Part shown: in pieces, positions 8,823 to 16,386 of the stretch
How positions within the stretch are numbered: the stretch's first letter is position 1
Layout of the letters: each line of letters opens with the position of its first letter
Source of the DNA: Streptomyces venezuelae
GTDB taxonomy: Bacteria; Actinomycetota; Actinomycetes; Streptomycetales; Streptomycetaceae
Assembly (NCBI RefSeq): GCF_008642335.1
Contig: NZ_CP029191.1
Coordinates: forward strand, 6,820,001-6,884,000
Direction: 5' to 3'
Length of the DNA stretch: 64,000 bases
Translations under genes and position numbers: made by a program
Notes under the pieces: generated by a model
What the model saw: only the letters and a program-made list of their open reading frames with translations
Databases searched by the model: none
Told to the model about the DNA's origin: nothing

Positions 8823-8837
8823 TGAAAATGATTGTCA
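8823..8837. promoter_or_regulatory. Zur-type operator between divergent metallophore genes
   Basis: The 15-bp sequence TGAAAATGATTGTCA is a 7-1-7 inverted repeat with six of seven arm pairs matching. It differs at one base from the TGAAAATGATTTTCA form recalled for Streptomyces Zur sites. It forms an AT-rich island in very GC-rich DNA and lies about 75-80 nt from both divergent starts, where one repressor could block both promoters. The usual Streptomyces iron box (TTAGGTTAGGCTAACCTAA) is not seen here. Confidence 0.75.
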
Positions 8838-8911
8838 AGAGCGGCTAAGGTGGGCACACTGGTCCGCGCGGAGCGCCGTGCCGTGCGCGCCGCCCTGTCG
8901 AGAGGAGTCGC

Positions 8912-9949
8912 GTGAAGCTGTTCCAGGAGGCCGCGATACGGTCTCGTCCGCCGCGCCGGGGCGCACCCGCGACCGGGGTCGGCACCGCCTTCGGCACCTT
9001 CGGCGAGCTGCTGCAGGGGGTGTTGCCCGAGGAGGGCGGCGACTTCCTCGTGACGCTGCCCGTCGCCCGCTGGACGATGGCCACGTTCCGGCGGGGGTCC
9101 GCGTCGGGAGAGATCGAGGTCCGGCCGGAGCGCAAGACCAAGGCGCTCCAACTGGCGCGCATGATCGCCGACTTGGTGCCCGCCGGGTCGTCAGGGTGGC
9201 CGCCCGGCGGCGTGCTCACGCTCAGCAGCGTCATTCCGGAGGGCAAGGGTCTCGCCAGCTCCTCCGCCGACCTCGTCGCCACGGCGCGAGCGGTCGGCCG
9301 GGCCCTCGGCGTCCCCATGCCGCCCGCCAGGATCGAACGGCTCCTGGCCCGTATCGAACCCACCGACGGTGTCCTGTATCCGGCGATCGTCGCCTACCAC
9401 CACCGCAGCGTCCGGCTCCGCGCCGTCCTCGGCTCGCTGCCCGCCATGGCGGTCGTCGGCATCGACGAGGGCGGCTCGGTGGACACGGTGGACTTCAACC
9501 GCATCCCCAAACCGTTCACGACCGCCGACCGGCACACCTACGCGGGCCTGCTCGAACGGCTCACCGTCGCGGTACGCGGCCAGGACCTCGCGGAGGTGGG
9601 GCGCGTCGCCACGCGCAGCGCCCTGATGAACCAGACCCTGCGCCACAAGGCGTCGTTGGAACCGATGCTGGACATCTGCCGCGAGGTCGGCGGCCTCGGC
9701 GTGGCGGTCGGGCACAGCGGTACGACGTCGGGGATCCTGCTCGACGCCACGGACCCCGCGTACACGCGCCGCGTGACGGCGGCGGCACAGGCGTGCGCGG
9801 AGCTGACGCGCGGCGGGTCGGGCGGGGAGCCCGGCAAGGGGCCGTCCGGCGGCGCGGGCGGGGTGTCGGTCTACCGGACCCTGAGCTTCGGCACGGCGCC
9901 GACGCGACCCGCCCTTCCCGAGCTGTCCGCCCTGGGGGAGGTCCCGTGA
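8912..9949 (+). CDS. PduX-like GHMP kinase (probable L-threonine kinase)
   Basis: This 345-aa GHMP-superfamily kinase carries GTFGELLQG near residue 30, typical of the PduX L-threonine kinase group. The ATP-binding loop is PEGKGLASSSADL (about 110-122) and a C-terminal glycine motif is GVAVGHSGTTSGI. PduX makes O-phospho-L-threonine for cobalamin, but no cobalamin gene is near. Here it faces a beta-replacement PLP enzyme across a shared Zur-type box, so it more likely supplies O-phosphothreonine or O-phosphoserine for a metallophore. GTG 8912 follows AGAGGAG with 4 nt spacing. The C-terminus has a Gly/Ser/Pro-rich insert (about 302-317). A Fur-like fragment overlaps its stop. Confidence 0.82.
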   Translation: MKLFQEAAIRSRPPRRGAPATGVGTAFGTFGELLQGVLPEEGGDFLVTLPVARWTMATFRRGSASGEIEVRPERKTKALQLARMIADLVPAGSSGWPPGGVLTLSSVIPEGKGLASSSADLVATARAVGRALGVPMPPARIERLLARIEPTDGVLYPAIVAYHHRSVRLRAVLGSLPAMAVVGIDEGGSVDTVDFNRIPKPFTTADRHTYAGLLERLTVAVRGQDLAEVGRVATRSALMNQTLRHKASLEPMLDICREVGGLGVAVGHSGTTSGILLDATDPAYTRRVTAAAQACAELTRGGSGGEPGKGPSGGAGGVSVYRTLSFGTAPTRPALPELSALGEVP

Positions 9950-10043
9950 CCGGGGGCGGGGCGGAGGTGATACGCAGGACACGGCAGCGCGCCGCCGTCC
10001 TCGAAATCCTAGGCAACCGCGCCGAGTCCGCTCGATGCTCCGC
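9946..10043 (+). pseudogene. Truncated Fur/Zur-family regulator remnant
   Basis: A GTG overlapping the kinase stop (GTGA) opens a frame reading MTGGGAEVIRRTRQRAAV, then LEILGNRAE. This resembles helix 1 of Fur/Zur proteins, where TRQRxAV is typical. After about 27 residues homology is lost; the frame continues only as antisense of the convergent oxidoreductase 3' end and stops at 10113. Just before that boundary another frame reads RSTVHA, reminiscent of the FRSAQELH stretch of Zur. I read this as the 5' end of a co-transcribed Zur-like gene whose remainder was deleted. Chance similarity over so short a stretch is possible. Confidence 0.42.
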
Positions 10044-10808
10044 TCAACTGTGCACGCCCAGGCCCGACATGCCCGGCGCCAGCTCGGGGCGCAACACGAG
10101 GTCATCGTCGTAGGCGCCGCCGTTCTCCTCGTGGAAGGGCAGCGGCTCCGTGGTGGGGAGGGCGCGCAGCCGCTCACGGAGCCGCGCCACCCCGCGCGCG
10201 TACCCCGCGTCCGTGAGCCGGTCGGCGCCGAACACGACGAACGGCGGCAGCGCGGCCATCCCCGTGTACCAGAACGTGCCGTGCAGCAGCGGGAACAGCA
10301 CCTGGTCCAGCTGGCCGTGGATCCCGCGCGGCCCGAAGCCGGACTCGCGGGCGCCGACCGACGTGACGACGAGGGCGCGCTTGCCCGCGAGGCCCCCGTC
10401 GCCGTACCGCAGGGTCCGTCCGTCGGGCCCCTTGATGCCGAAGCCGAAGCCCTGCACGAGCACCCGGTCGAACCACCCCTTGAGGATCGCCGGCGGCCCG
10501 AACCACCAGAGCGGGAACTGGAAGACGAGCGTGTCCGCCCAGGCGATCTTCTCCTGCTCGCGGCGCACGTCCTCGCTCAACGTCCGGTCGTTGTACGCGC
10601 GTTCTTGCTCGGGTCCCACGAAGAGCCGCCGGTCGAGCGGCGCGTCCCCGAAGTCGTCGGCGTCCACCACGGCCTTCCAGCCCATGCCGTACAGATCCGA
10701 CGTCCGGTGCTCGTGCCCGAGCGCGTCCAGCGTGCGCAGCCCCTCCGTCATGAGGGACCCGCCCAGCGAGCGCCGGTCGGGATGTGCGAATACCCAGAGA
10801 ATCTTCAT
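10044..10808 (-). CDS. Flavodoxin-like NAD(P)H:quinone oxidoreductase
   Basis: The 254-aa product matches the NQO1/KefF/MdaB flavodoxin-fold group: VFAHPDRRSLGGSL at the N-terminus, the FMN/quinone loop FQFPLWWFGPPAILKGWFDRV (about 93-113) and a downstream GxxGxxG-type region near YGDGGLAGKRALVV. These enzymes reduce quinones by two electrons in the cytoplasm, limiting redox cycling. The gene stands alone and converges on the metallophore cluster. Its 3' end abuts the truncated Fur-like frame, so a deletion junction may lie here. Confidence 0.88.
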   Translation of the reverse strand: MKILWVFAHPDRRSLGGSLMTEGLRTLDALGHEHRTSDLYGMGWKAVVDADDFGDAPLDRRLFVGPEQERAYNDRTLSEDVRREQEKIAWADTLVFQFPLWWFGPPAILKGWFDRVLVQGFGFGIKGPDGRTLRYGDGGLAGKRALVVTSVGARESGFGPRGIHGQLDQVLFPLLHGTFWYTGMAALPPFVVFGADRLTDAGYARGVARLRERLRALPTTEPLPFHEENGGAYDDDLVLRPELAPGMSGLGVHS

Positions 10809-10940
10809 GCGTCGATCCTGTGCCGTTGTGCGGGGCGCCGACGAGTGGCCGGAATGACACGGCCCGCAAGGATCTGGCCAAGATACGGACGAGTGGCGAC
10901 CGCACGGGAACTCGGAACCCGTCGCATCCGACTCCTGGAG

Positions 10941-10966
10941 CGGTGCGGACCGACCGGTCCGCACCG
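10941..10966. promoter_or_regulatory. Perfect inverted repeat before the copper operon
   Basis: CGGTGCGGACC and GGTCCGCACCG form 11-bp perfect arms around a GACC spacer, 23 nt before ATG 10990. It could be the operator of a metal or TetR-type repressor, or an mRNA hairpin near the ribosome site. There is no T-run, so a terminator for the divergent gene is unlikely. Confidence 0.5.
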
Positions 10967-10989
10967 TCGCGCGCGATCCGGGAGCGGTG

Positions 10990-11217
10990 ATGGCTGAGGA
11001 CAGACGGCGGAGATTCGTGCCGCCGCCCGCACTCTGCGGCTTTCTGTTGCTGTTGGTGCTGATCTTCACCGCGTCGTACGCCGTGGGCAGGGCGGCGGGA
11101 CCGGTCGCACCGGGCATGCACGACTCGCAGACGGGGTCCGGGGCCGACACGCGGCCCGGCAGCGGTGACGACTCCGGCGGCGGTGGCATGGGCGGCATGC
11201 ACGGCGGAGGCCACTGA
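10990..11217 (+). CDS. Small Met/His-rich membrane protein of the copper operon
   Basis: The 75-aa product has a basic start (EDRRRRFV), one hydrophobic segment (about 12-34) and a low-complexity tail rich in Gly, Met and His ending GGMGGMHGGGH. The tail should lie outside the membrane and could bind Cu(I) or Cu(II) through its Met and His side chains. ATG 10990 is preferred over GTG 10987 because GGAG is 5 nt away. The stop shares one base with the CopA start, giving tight coupling. I recognise no named family; metal binding is inferred from composition and neighbours. Confidence 0.75.
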   Translation: MAEDRRRRFVPPPALCGFLLLLVLIFTASYAVGRAAGPVAPGMHDSQTGSGADTRPGSGDDSGGGGMGGMHGGGH

Positions 11218-13523
11218 TGGGCGTCGAAGCGGCGGACGCCGCCGTGACCACCGACCTGACCGTCGGCGGCATGACCTGCGCGGCCTGCGTGAGACGGGTC
11301 GAGAAGCGGCTCGGCAGGCTGGACGGGGTGACCGCGACGGTGAACCTCGCGACCGGCCGCGCCCGCGTGAGCCACCCGCCGTCCGTCACCCCGGCCGACC
11401 TCGTCACCACCGTCGAGCAGGCCGGATACACGGCGGAACTGCCGGAGCCGCCACGGCGGGAGCAGGAGCAGGAGGAGGGGCGGCGAGGAGAACAGCCGGC
11501 GCAAGAAGACCAGCAGCGGCAGCAGCTGCTGGTCACCGCCCTGCTCGCCGCCCCCGTGCTCGTCCTCTCCATGGCCCCCGCCCTCCAGTTCCGCAACTGG
11601 CAGTGGCTGTGCTTCGCACTCGCCGCGCCGGTCGCCACGTGGGGCGCGTGGCCGTTCCACCTGCGCGCGCTGCGCGGCCTCCGGCACGCGACGGCGACCA
11701 TGGACACGCTGGTCTCGCTGGGCGTCGCGGCGTCCTTCGGCTGGTCGGCGTACGCACTCTTCCTCGGCGGCGCGGGCGACCCCGGCATGACGATGCCGTT
11801 CACTCTGCTGCCGTCCGCCGACGACGGCGTCGCGCACGTCTATCTGGAGGCGGCCGTCGGTGTGCCGCTGTTCGTCCTCGCCGGACGGTTCCTGGAGGCG
11901 CGGGCCCGGCATGGCACCGGGCAGGCGCTGCGGTCGCTCGCGGCGCTCACGGTCAAGGACGTCGCCGTACGGGACGAGTCGGGAGCCGAACAGGTCGTCC
12001 CCGTCGCGCGGCTGCGCGTCGGCCAGGTCTTCGTCGTGCGGCCCGGTGAGCGGGCCGCGACCGACGGTGTCGTGGTCGAGGGCAGCTCCGCCGTCGATCT
12101 GTCGCTGGTCACCGGGGAGAGCGAACCCGTCGAGGTGGGGCCCGGATCCGGCCTGACCGGCGGCGCCGTCAACGCGGGCGGGCTGCTCCTCGTCCGCGCC
12201 ACAGCCGTCGGCGCGGACACGCAACTGGCCCGCATCGCACGCATGGTGGCGGACGCACAGGCGGGCAAGGCGAAGGCGCAGCGGCTCGCGGACGAGGTGG
12301 CGGGCGTGTTCGTGCCCGTCGTGCTCTCGCTCGCCGCCACGGTGCTCGGTTTCTGGCTCGGCGCCGGAGCCGACCCGCAGGCCGCCGTCACCGCCTGCGT
12401 GGCCGTACTCGTCGTCGCCTGCCCGTGCGCCCTGGGCCTGGCCACCCCCACGGCCCTGATGGCCGCGACCGGCCGGGGCGCCCAGCTCGGGGTCCTGGTC
12501 ACCGGGCCGCAGGCCCTCGAAGCGCTGAAGCACGTCGACACCGTCGTCCTCGACAAGACCGGCACCCTGACCTCCGGACACATGAGCGTCACCGCATTCA
12601 CGGCGGCGCCCGACGGCATCGGCGCTGAGGCGGCGCTGCGGCTCGCCGGAGCCGTCGAGCAGGGCTCGGAACACCCGCTGGGCCGCGCGATCACCGCGTA
12701 CGCGACGAAGTCCGCGCCCCAGGAACAGCTGCCCACGGTCCGCGACTTCACCGCCGAGGCCGGGCGGGGCGTCCGGGGCGAGGTCGACGGGCACATCGTC
12801 GAAGTCCGCACCCCCGACGACGCGTTGGAGGAGCCGCTCGCGCGTGCGCTGGCGGCGGCCGAGGAGGCCGCGCACACCGCGGTCCTGGTCCTGGTGGACG
12901 GCAGGCCCGAGGCGCTCGTCGCCGTCGGAGACCTGGTGCGGCCCGGCAGCTACCGTGCCGTGGACCGGCTGCGCCGCCTCGGCGTACGCCCCGTCCTCGC
13001 CACCGGCGACCGCGAGGCCACGGCCCGCGCCGTCGCCGGGGGGCTCGGCATCGACGAGGTGCACGCCCGCTGCACCCCCGAGGGAAAGGCCGCCCTCGTC
13101 CAGGAGTTGAGGGAGCAGGGTCGGCGCGTCGCGGTCATCGGCGACGGCGTGAACGACGCCGCGGCGCTCGCGGGCGCCGACCTCGGCATCGCCATGGGCG
13201 GCGGCACCGACGTGGCGATCGGGGCCGCCGACGTGACGCTGGTCCGCGGTGACATCGAAGCCGTCGCGGACGCGGTCCGCCTCGCCCGCCGCACCCTGCG
13301 CACCATCCGCGTCAACCTCCTGTGGGCCTTCGGCTACAACGCCGTCACGGTGCCCCTCGCCGCGGTGGGCCTGCTCAACCCGATGGTCGCCGCCGCTGCG
13401 ATGTCCGCGAGCTCCCTCCTGGTGGTCGGCAACAGCCTGCGCCTGCGCACCTGGCGCCCGGCCCGCGGCCCGGCCCCGCGCCCGCACCGCGACCGTCGAC
13501 TGAGCCGTGGAGGCCACCGATGA
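11217..13523 (+). CDS. copA: Copper-translocating P1B-type ATPase
   Basis: This 768-aa heavy-metal pump has one N-terminal HMA domain with GMTCAAC (Cys21, Cys24), then an acidic Gln/Glu-rich linker and eight predicted transmembrane segments. It has the A-domain VTGESEPV, the metal-path motif ACPCALG near residue 402, the phosphorylated Asp446 in DKTGTLT, the HP motif SEHPLG and GDGVNDAAAL near the C-terminus. CPC plus the Cys-type HMA domain indicates Cu(I)/Ag(I) export. It overlaps both neighbours (1 nt upstream, 4 nt downstream), so small protein, pump and PCu(A)C protein form one translational unit. Confidence 0.95.
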   Translation: MGVEAADAAVTTDLTVGGMTCAACVRRVEKRLGRLDGVTATVNLATGRARVSHPPSVTPADLVTTVEQAGYTAELPEPPRREQEQEEGRRGEQPAQEDQQRQQLLVTALLAAPVLVLSMAPALQFRNWQWLCFALAAPVATWGAWPFHLRALRGLRHATATMDTLVSLGVAASFGWSAYALFLGGAGDPGMTMPFTLLPSADDGVAHVYLEAAVGVPLFVLAGRFLEARARHGTGQALRSLAALTVKDVAVRDESGAEQVVPVARLRVGQVFVVRPGERAATDGVVVEGSSAVDLSLVTGESEPVEVGPGSGLTGGAVNAGGLLLVRATAVGADTQLARIARMVADAQAGKAKAQRLADEVAGVFVPVVLSLAATVLGFWLGAGADPQAAVTACVAVLVVACPCALGLATPTALMAATGRGAQLGVLVTGPQALEALKHVDTVVLDKTGTLTSGHMSVTAFTAAPDGIGAEAALRLAGAVEQGSEHPLGRAITAYATKSAPQEQLPTVRDFTAEAGRGVRGEVDGHIVEVRTPDDALEEPLARALAAAEEAAHTAVLVLVDGRPEALVAVGDLVRPGSYRAVDRLRRLGVRPVLATGDREATARAVAGGLGIDEVHARCTPEGKAALVQELREQGRRVAVIGDGVNDAAALAGADLGIAMGGGTDVAIGAADVTLVRGDIEAVADAVRLARRTLRTIRVNLLWAFGYNAVTVPLAAVGLLNPMVAAAAMSASSLLVVGNSLRLRTWRPARGPAPRPHRDRRLSRGGHR

Positions 13524-14050
13524 GCGACACACATCCCTGGCGGCCCACCCGCCGCCGCATACGCGAGGGCCTCGGCGGCGCCCTCGAACCCGTCGCCGCG
13601 TGCGCCGTCGCCCTCGGGCTGCTCACCGTGTGGACCGGCACCGGAGCCGCGGGCAGCCCGGCGCGTGTCGAGGTCGCCGACGGGACGGTCTTCCTGCCCT
13701 ACGGCAACACGCGCGAGAGCGCCGCGTTCTTCCGGATCACCAACTCCGGCGGCTCCGACGACCGGTTGACCTCCGTGACGTCGCCCGCGCTCGACGACGT
13801 GATGCTCGGCCGGTACGCGCCCACGGGACGCGGCGCGGCCGGCATGCGCATGGTGGAGTCCGCCGCCGTCCCGGCCGGCGAGGGCCTCACCATGTCGCCG
13901 TACGGCCTGGACGTCATGGTGCGCCTCCGCGAGCCGCTGGTTCTCGGCGAACGGATCCCGTTCGTCCTGACCTTCCGCGAGGGCGGGACCGTCAGAGCCG
14001 AAGCGGTGGTGATCCGCCCCTCCTACGGAAGCGAGGTACGGCCCCGCTGA
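13520..14050 (+). CDS. PCu(A)C-family copper-binding protein
   Basis: The 176-aa product has an N-terminal membrane anchor or signal segment (about 26-45) followed by the beta-sandwich of PCu(A)C/DUF461 proteins. The ligand-type pattern is visible as VMLGRYAP followed by GMRMVESAAVPAGEGLTMSPYGLDVMV, where Met residues (and normally a His) hold copper. The usual H-x(n)-M-x(n)-H-x-M set looks Met-weighted here, with few His residues. Such proteins pass Cu(I) to oxidases or bind it outside the membrane. ATG 13520 overlaps the copA stop (ATGA). Confidence 0.8.
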   Translation: MSDTHPWRPTRRRIREGLGGALEPVAACAVALGLLTVWTGTGAAGSPARVEVADGTVFLPYGNTRESAAFFRITNSGGSDDRLTSVTSPALDDVMLGRYAPTGRGAAGMRMVESAAVPAGEGLTMSPYGLDVMVRLREPLVLGERIPFVLTFREGGTVRAEAVVIRPSYGSEVRPR

Positions 14051-14175
14051 GCGGGGCCCGACCCGCTTTCCGACACCCCTTCACCGTGTTGCCCGGCGTG
14101 GTTGCGAAACTGGGGTCGGCAGCTGATGTGAGTGTGAGCTGTCCGGTCACCGGTCTCGGGGGAGTGGGAGAGCGT

Positions 14176-15009
14176 ATGAAGATCCTGATCAGCGCCGACA
14201 TGGAGGGCGCCACCGGCGTGACCTGGCCGGCCGACGTGCTGCCCGGCACCCCGCAGTGGGAGCGGTGCCGGGCGATGTTCACCTCGGACGTCAACGCCGC
14301 CGTGCTCGGGTTCTTCGACGGCGGCGCCGACTCGGTGCTCGTCAACGAGGCGCACTGGACCATGCGCAACCTGCTCCTGGAGCAGTTGGACGACCGGGTG
14401 GAGATGCTCACCGGGCGCCACAAGTCGCTCTCCATGGTGGAGGGCGTGCAGCACGACGACGTCGACGGCATCGCGTTCATCGGCTACCACGCGGGCGCCG
14501 GCATGGAGGGCGTCCTCGCGCACACCTACCTCGCCAACCAGATCACCGGCGTGTGGGTCAACGGCGTCCGGGCCAGCGAGGGGCTGCTCAACTCGCACGT
14601 CGTCGCCGAGTACGGCGTCCCCGTCGTGCTCGTCACCGGTGACGACCTGGCCTGCGAGGACGCCCTCGGCTACGCGCCAGGCGCGCTGAAGGTCGCCGTC
14701 AAGGACCACGTCTCGCGGTACGCCGCGGTCTGCCGCACCCCGGCCCGCACCGCCGCGGACATCCGCGCCGCCGCGAAGGAGGCCGCCTCGCTGGCCGTGC
14801 GCCACGAGCCGGTGCACGGCGGCCCTTTCACCGTGGAGGTCGAGTTCGACGCCGAGCACCTCTCCATGGCGGCGACCGTCGTGCCGGGTGTGCGCCGTAC
14901 GGGGGAGCGCAAGGTCGCGTACGACAGCGAGACGATGTACGAGGGGATCCGTACCTTCAAGGCGGTTACGACGATCGCCTCTGCCGCCGTGGAGGAGCAG
15001 TATGGCTAG
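14176..15009 (+). CDS. D-aminopeptidase, M55 (DppA) family
   Basis: The 277-aa product matches Bacillus DppA closely at the zinc site: D8 and E10 in ISADMEGATG, H60 in NEAHWTM and H105 in GYHAGAG, followed by AHTYL and a later Glu in the EGLLNSH region. DppA removes D-amino acids from the N-terminus of peptides such as D-Ala-D-Ala as a decamer. It opens a run of four peptidase genes, starting at ATG 14176 after GGGAGAGC. Its last codons overlap the next start by 8 nt. Housing it with an LD-carboxypeptidase points to D-peptide or wall-peptide use. Confidence 0.92.
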   Translation: MKILISADMEGATGVTWPADVLPGTPQWERCRAMFTSDVNAAVLGFFDGGADSVLVNEAHWTMRNLLLEQLDDRVEMLTGRHKSLSMVEGVQHDDVDGIAFIGYHAGAGMEGVLAHTYLANQITGVWVNGVRASEGLLNSHVVAEYGVPVVLVTGDDLACEDALGYAPGALKVAVKDHVSRYAAVCRTPARTAADIRAAAKEAASLAVRHEPVHGGPFTVEVEFDAEHLSMAATVVPGVRRTGERKVAYDSETMYEGIRTFKAVTTIASAAVEEQYG

Positions 15010-16363
15010 CCAGCAGGGACAGGACTCGGGGCACGAGCCCGGCGACCACGTGGACGCGCGGGCGCTCGACGAGGTCGTGACGTTCACCTCCGAACTCATC
15101 CGCATCGACACCACCAACCGGGGCGGCGGCGACTGCCGCGAGCGGCCCGCCGCCGAGTACGCGGCCGAGCGCCTCGCCGAAGCCGGCCTGCAGCCCACCC
15201 TCCTGGAGCGCACCCCGGGCCGCACCAACGTCGTCGCCCGCATCGAGGGCACGGATCCGGGCGCCGACGCGCTGCTCGTCCACGGGCACCTCGACGTCGT
15301 GCCCGCCGAGGCCGCCGACTGGAGCGTGGACCCGTTCTCCGGCGAGATCCGCGACGGCGTCGTCTGGGGCCGCGGGGCCATCGACATGAAGAACATGGAC
15401 GCGATGATCCTGTCCGTGGTCCGGCAGTGGGCCCGCGAGGGGGTGCGGCCCCGGCGCGACCTCGTGATCGCCTTCACCGCCGACGAGGAGGCCAGCGCCG
15501 AGGACGGTTCGGGCTTCCTCACCGACCGACACGCCGCGCTCTTCGAGGGCTGCACGGAAGGCATCAGCGAGTCCGGGGCCTTCACCTTCCACGACGGCCG
15601 CGGCAACCGGATCTACCCCATCGCGGCGGGGGAGCGCGGCACCGGCTGGCTCAAGCTCACCGCGCGCGGCAAGGCGGGCCACGGCTCGAAGGTCAACCAC
15701 GCCAACGCGGTCAGCAGGCTGGCCGGCGCCATCGCCCGCATCGGCGAGCACCGCTGGCCGGTCCGGCTCACCCCGACCGTGCGCGCCTCCCTCGTCGAGC
15801 TGGCCGCGCTCTACGGCCTGGAGACCGACCCCGACGCGCCCGGCTACGACGTGGACGCCTTCATGGAGAAGCTCGGCCCGACCGCCGACCTCGTCGCCCC
15901 GACCGTCCGCAACAGCGCGAATCCGACGATGCTGCAGTCGGGTTACAAGGTCAATGTGATCCCTGGGGAAGCGGTGGCGTACGTGGACGGCCGCTTTCTG
16001 CCGGGCGGCGAGGAAGAGTTCCGACGAACGCTTGACCGGCTCACGGGGCCTGACGTCGACTGGGAGTTCCACCACCGCGAGGTGGCGCTGCAGGCGCCGG
16101 TCGACTCGCCGACGTACGCGCGCATGCGGGCGGCCGTCGAGGAGTTCGCGCCGGAGGGCCACGTCGTGCCGTACTGCATGTCGGGCGGCACGGACGCCAA
16201 GCAGTTCTCGCGTCTTGGCATCACCGGCTACGGCTTCTCGCCGCTGAGGACACCGGAGGGCTTCGACTACCAGGCGCTCTTCCACGGAGTCGACGAGTGC
16301 GTCCCGGTCGACGCGCTGCACTTCGGCGTCCGAGTCCTCGACCGCTTTCTGCGTACGGCCTAG
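15002..16363 (+). CDS. M20 family metallopeptidase
   Basis: This 453-aa enzyme has the M20/M28-type di-zinc centre: His in VHGHLDVVP, bridging Asp in GRGAIDMKN, catalytic Glu pair in TADEEASAEDG and C-terminal His in YQALFHGVDE. The dimerisation or lid domain spans about 220-340. M20 members are carboxypeptidases, dipeptidases or deacylases. Position between a D-aminopeptidase and two other peptidases suggests dipeptide cleavage. ATG 15002 lies inside the M55 gene end (8-nt overlap), with GGAGGAG just upstream in the previous coding sequence. Confidence 0.9.
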   Translation: MASQQGQDSGHEPGDHVDARALDEVVTFTSELIRIDTTNRGGGDCRERPAAEYAAERLAEAGLQPTLLERTPGRTNVVARIEGTDPGADALLVHGHLDVVPAEAADWSVDPFSGEIRDGVVWGRGAIDMKNMDAMILSVVRQWAREGVRPRRDLVIAFTADEEASAEDGSGFLTDRHAALFEGCTEGISESGAFTFHDGRGNRIYPIAAGERGTGWLKLTARGKAGHGSKVNHANAVSRLAGAIARIGEHRWPVRLTPTVRASLVELAALYGLETDPDAPGYDVDAFMEKLGPTADLVAPTVRNSANPTMLQSGYKVNVIPGEAVAYVDGRFLPGGEEEFRRTLDRLTGPDVDWEFHHREVALQAPVDSPTYARMRAAVEEFAPEGHVVPYCMSGGTDAKQFSRLGITGYGFSPLRTPEGFDYQALFHGVDECVPVDALHFGVRVLDRFLRTA

Positions 16364-16386
16364 CAACAATGGGGGAAGAGAAGGAC

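Noticed and set aside
10044..13532. A 1162-codon minus-strand frame across the copper operon
   Set aside because: Only its end, the oxidoreductase (254 aa), has family motifs. The rest mirrors copA in antisense.
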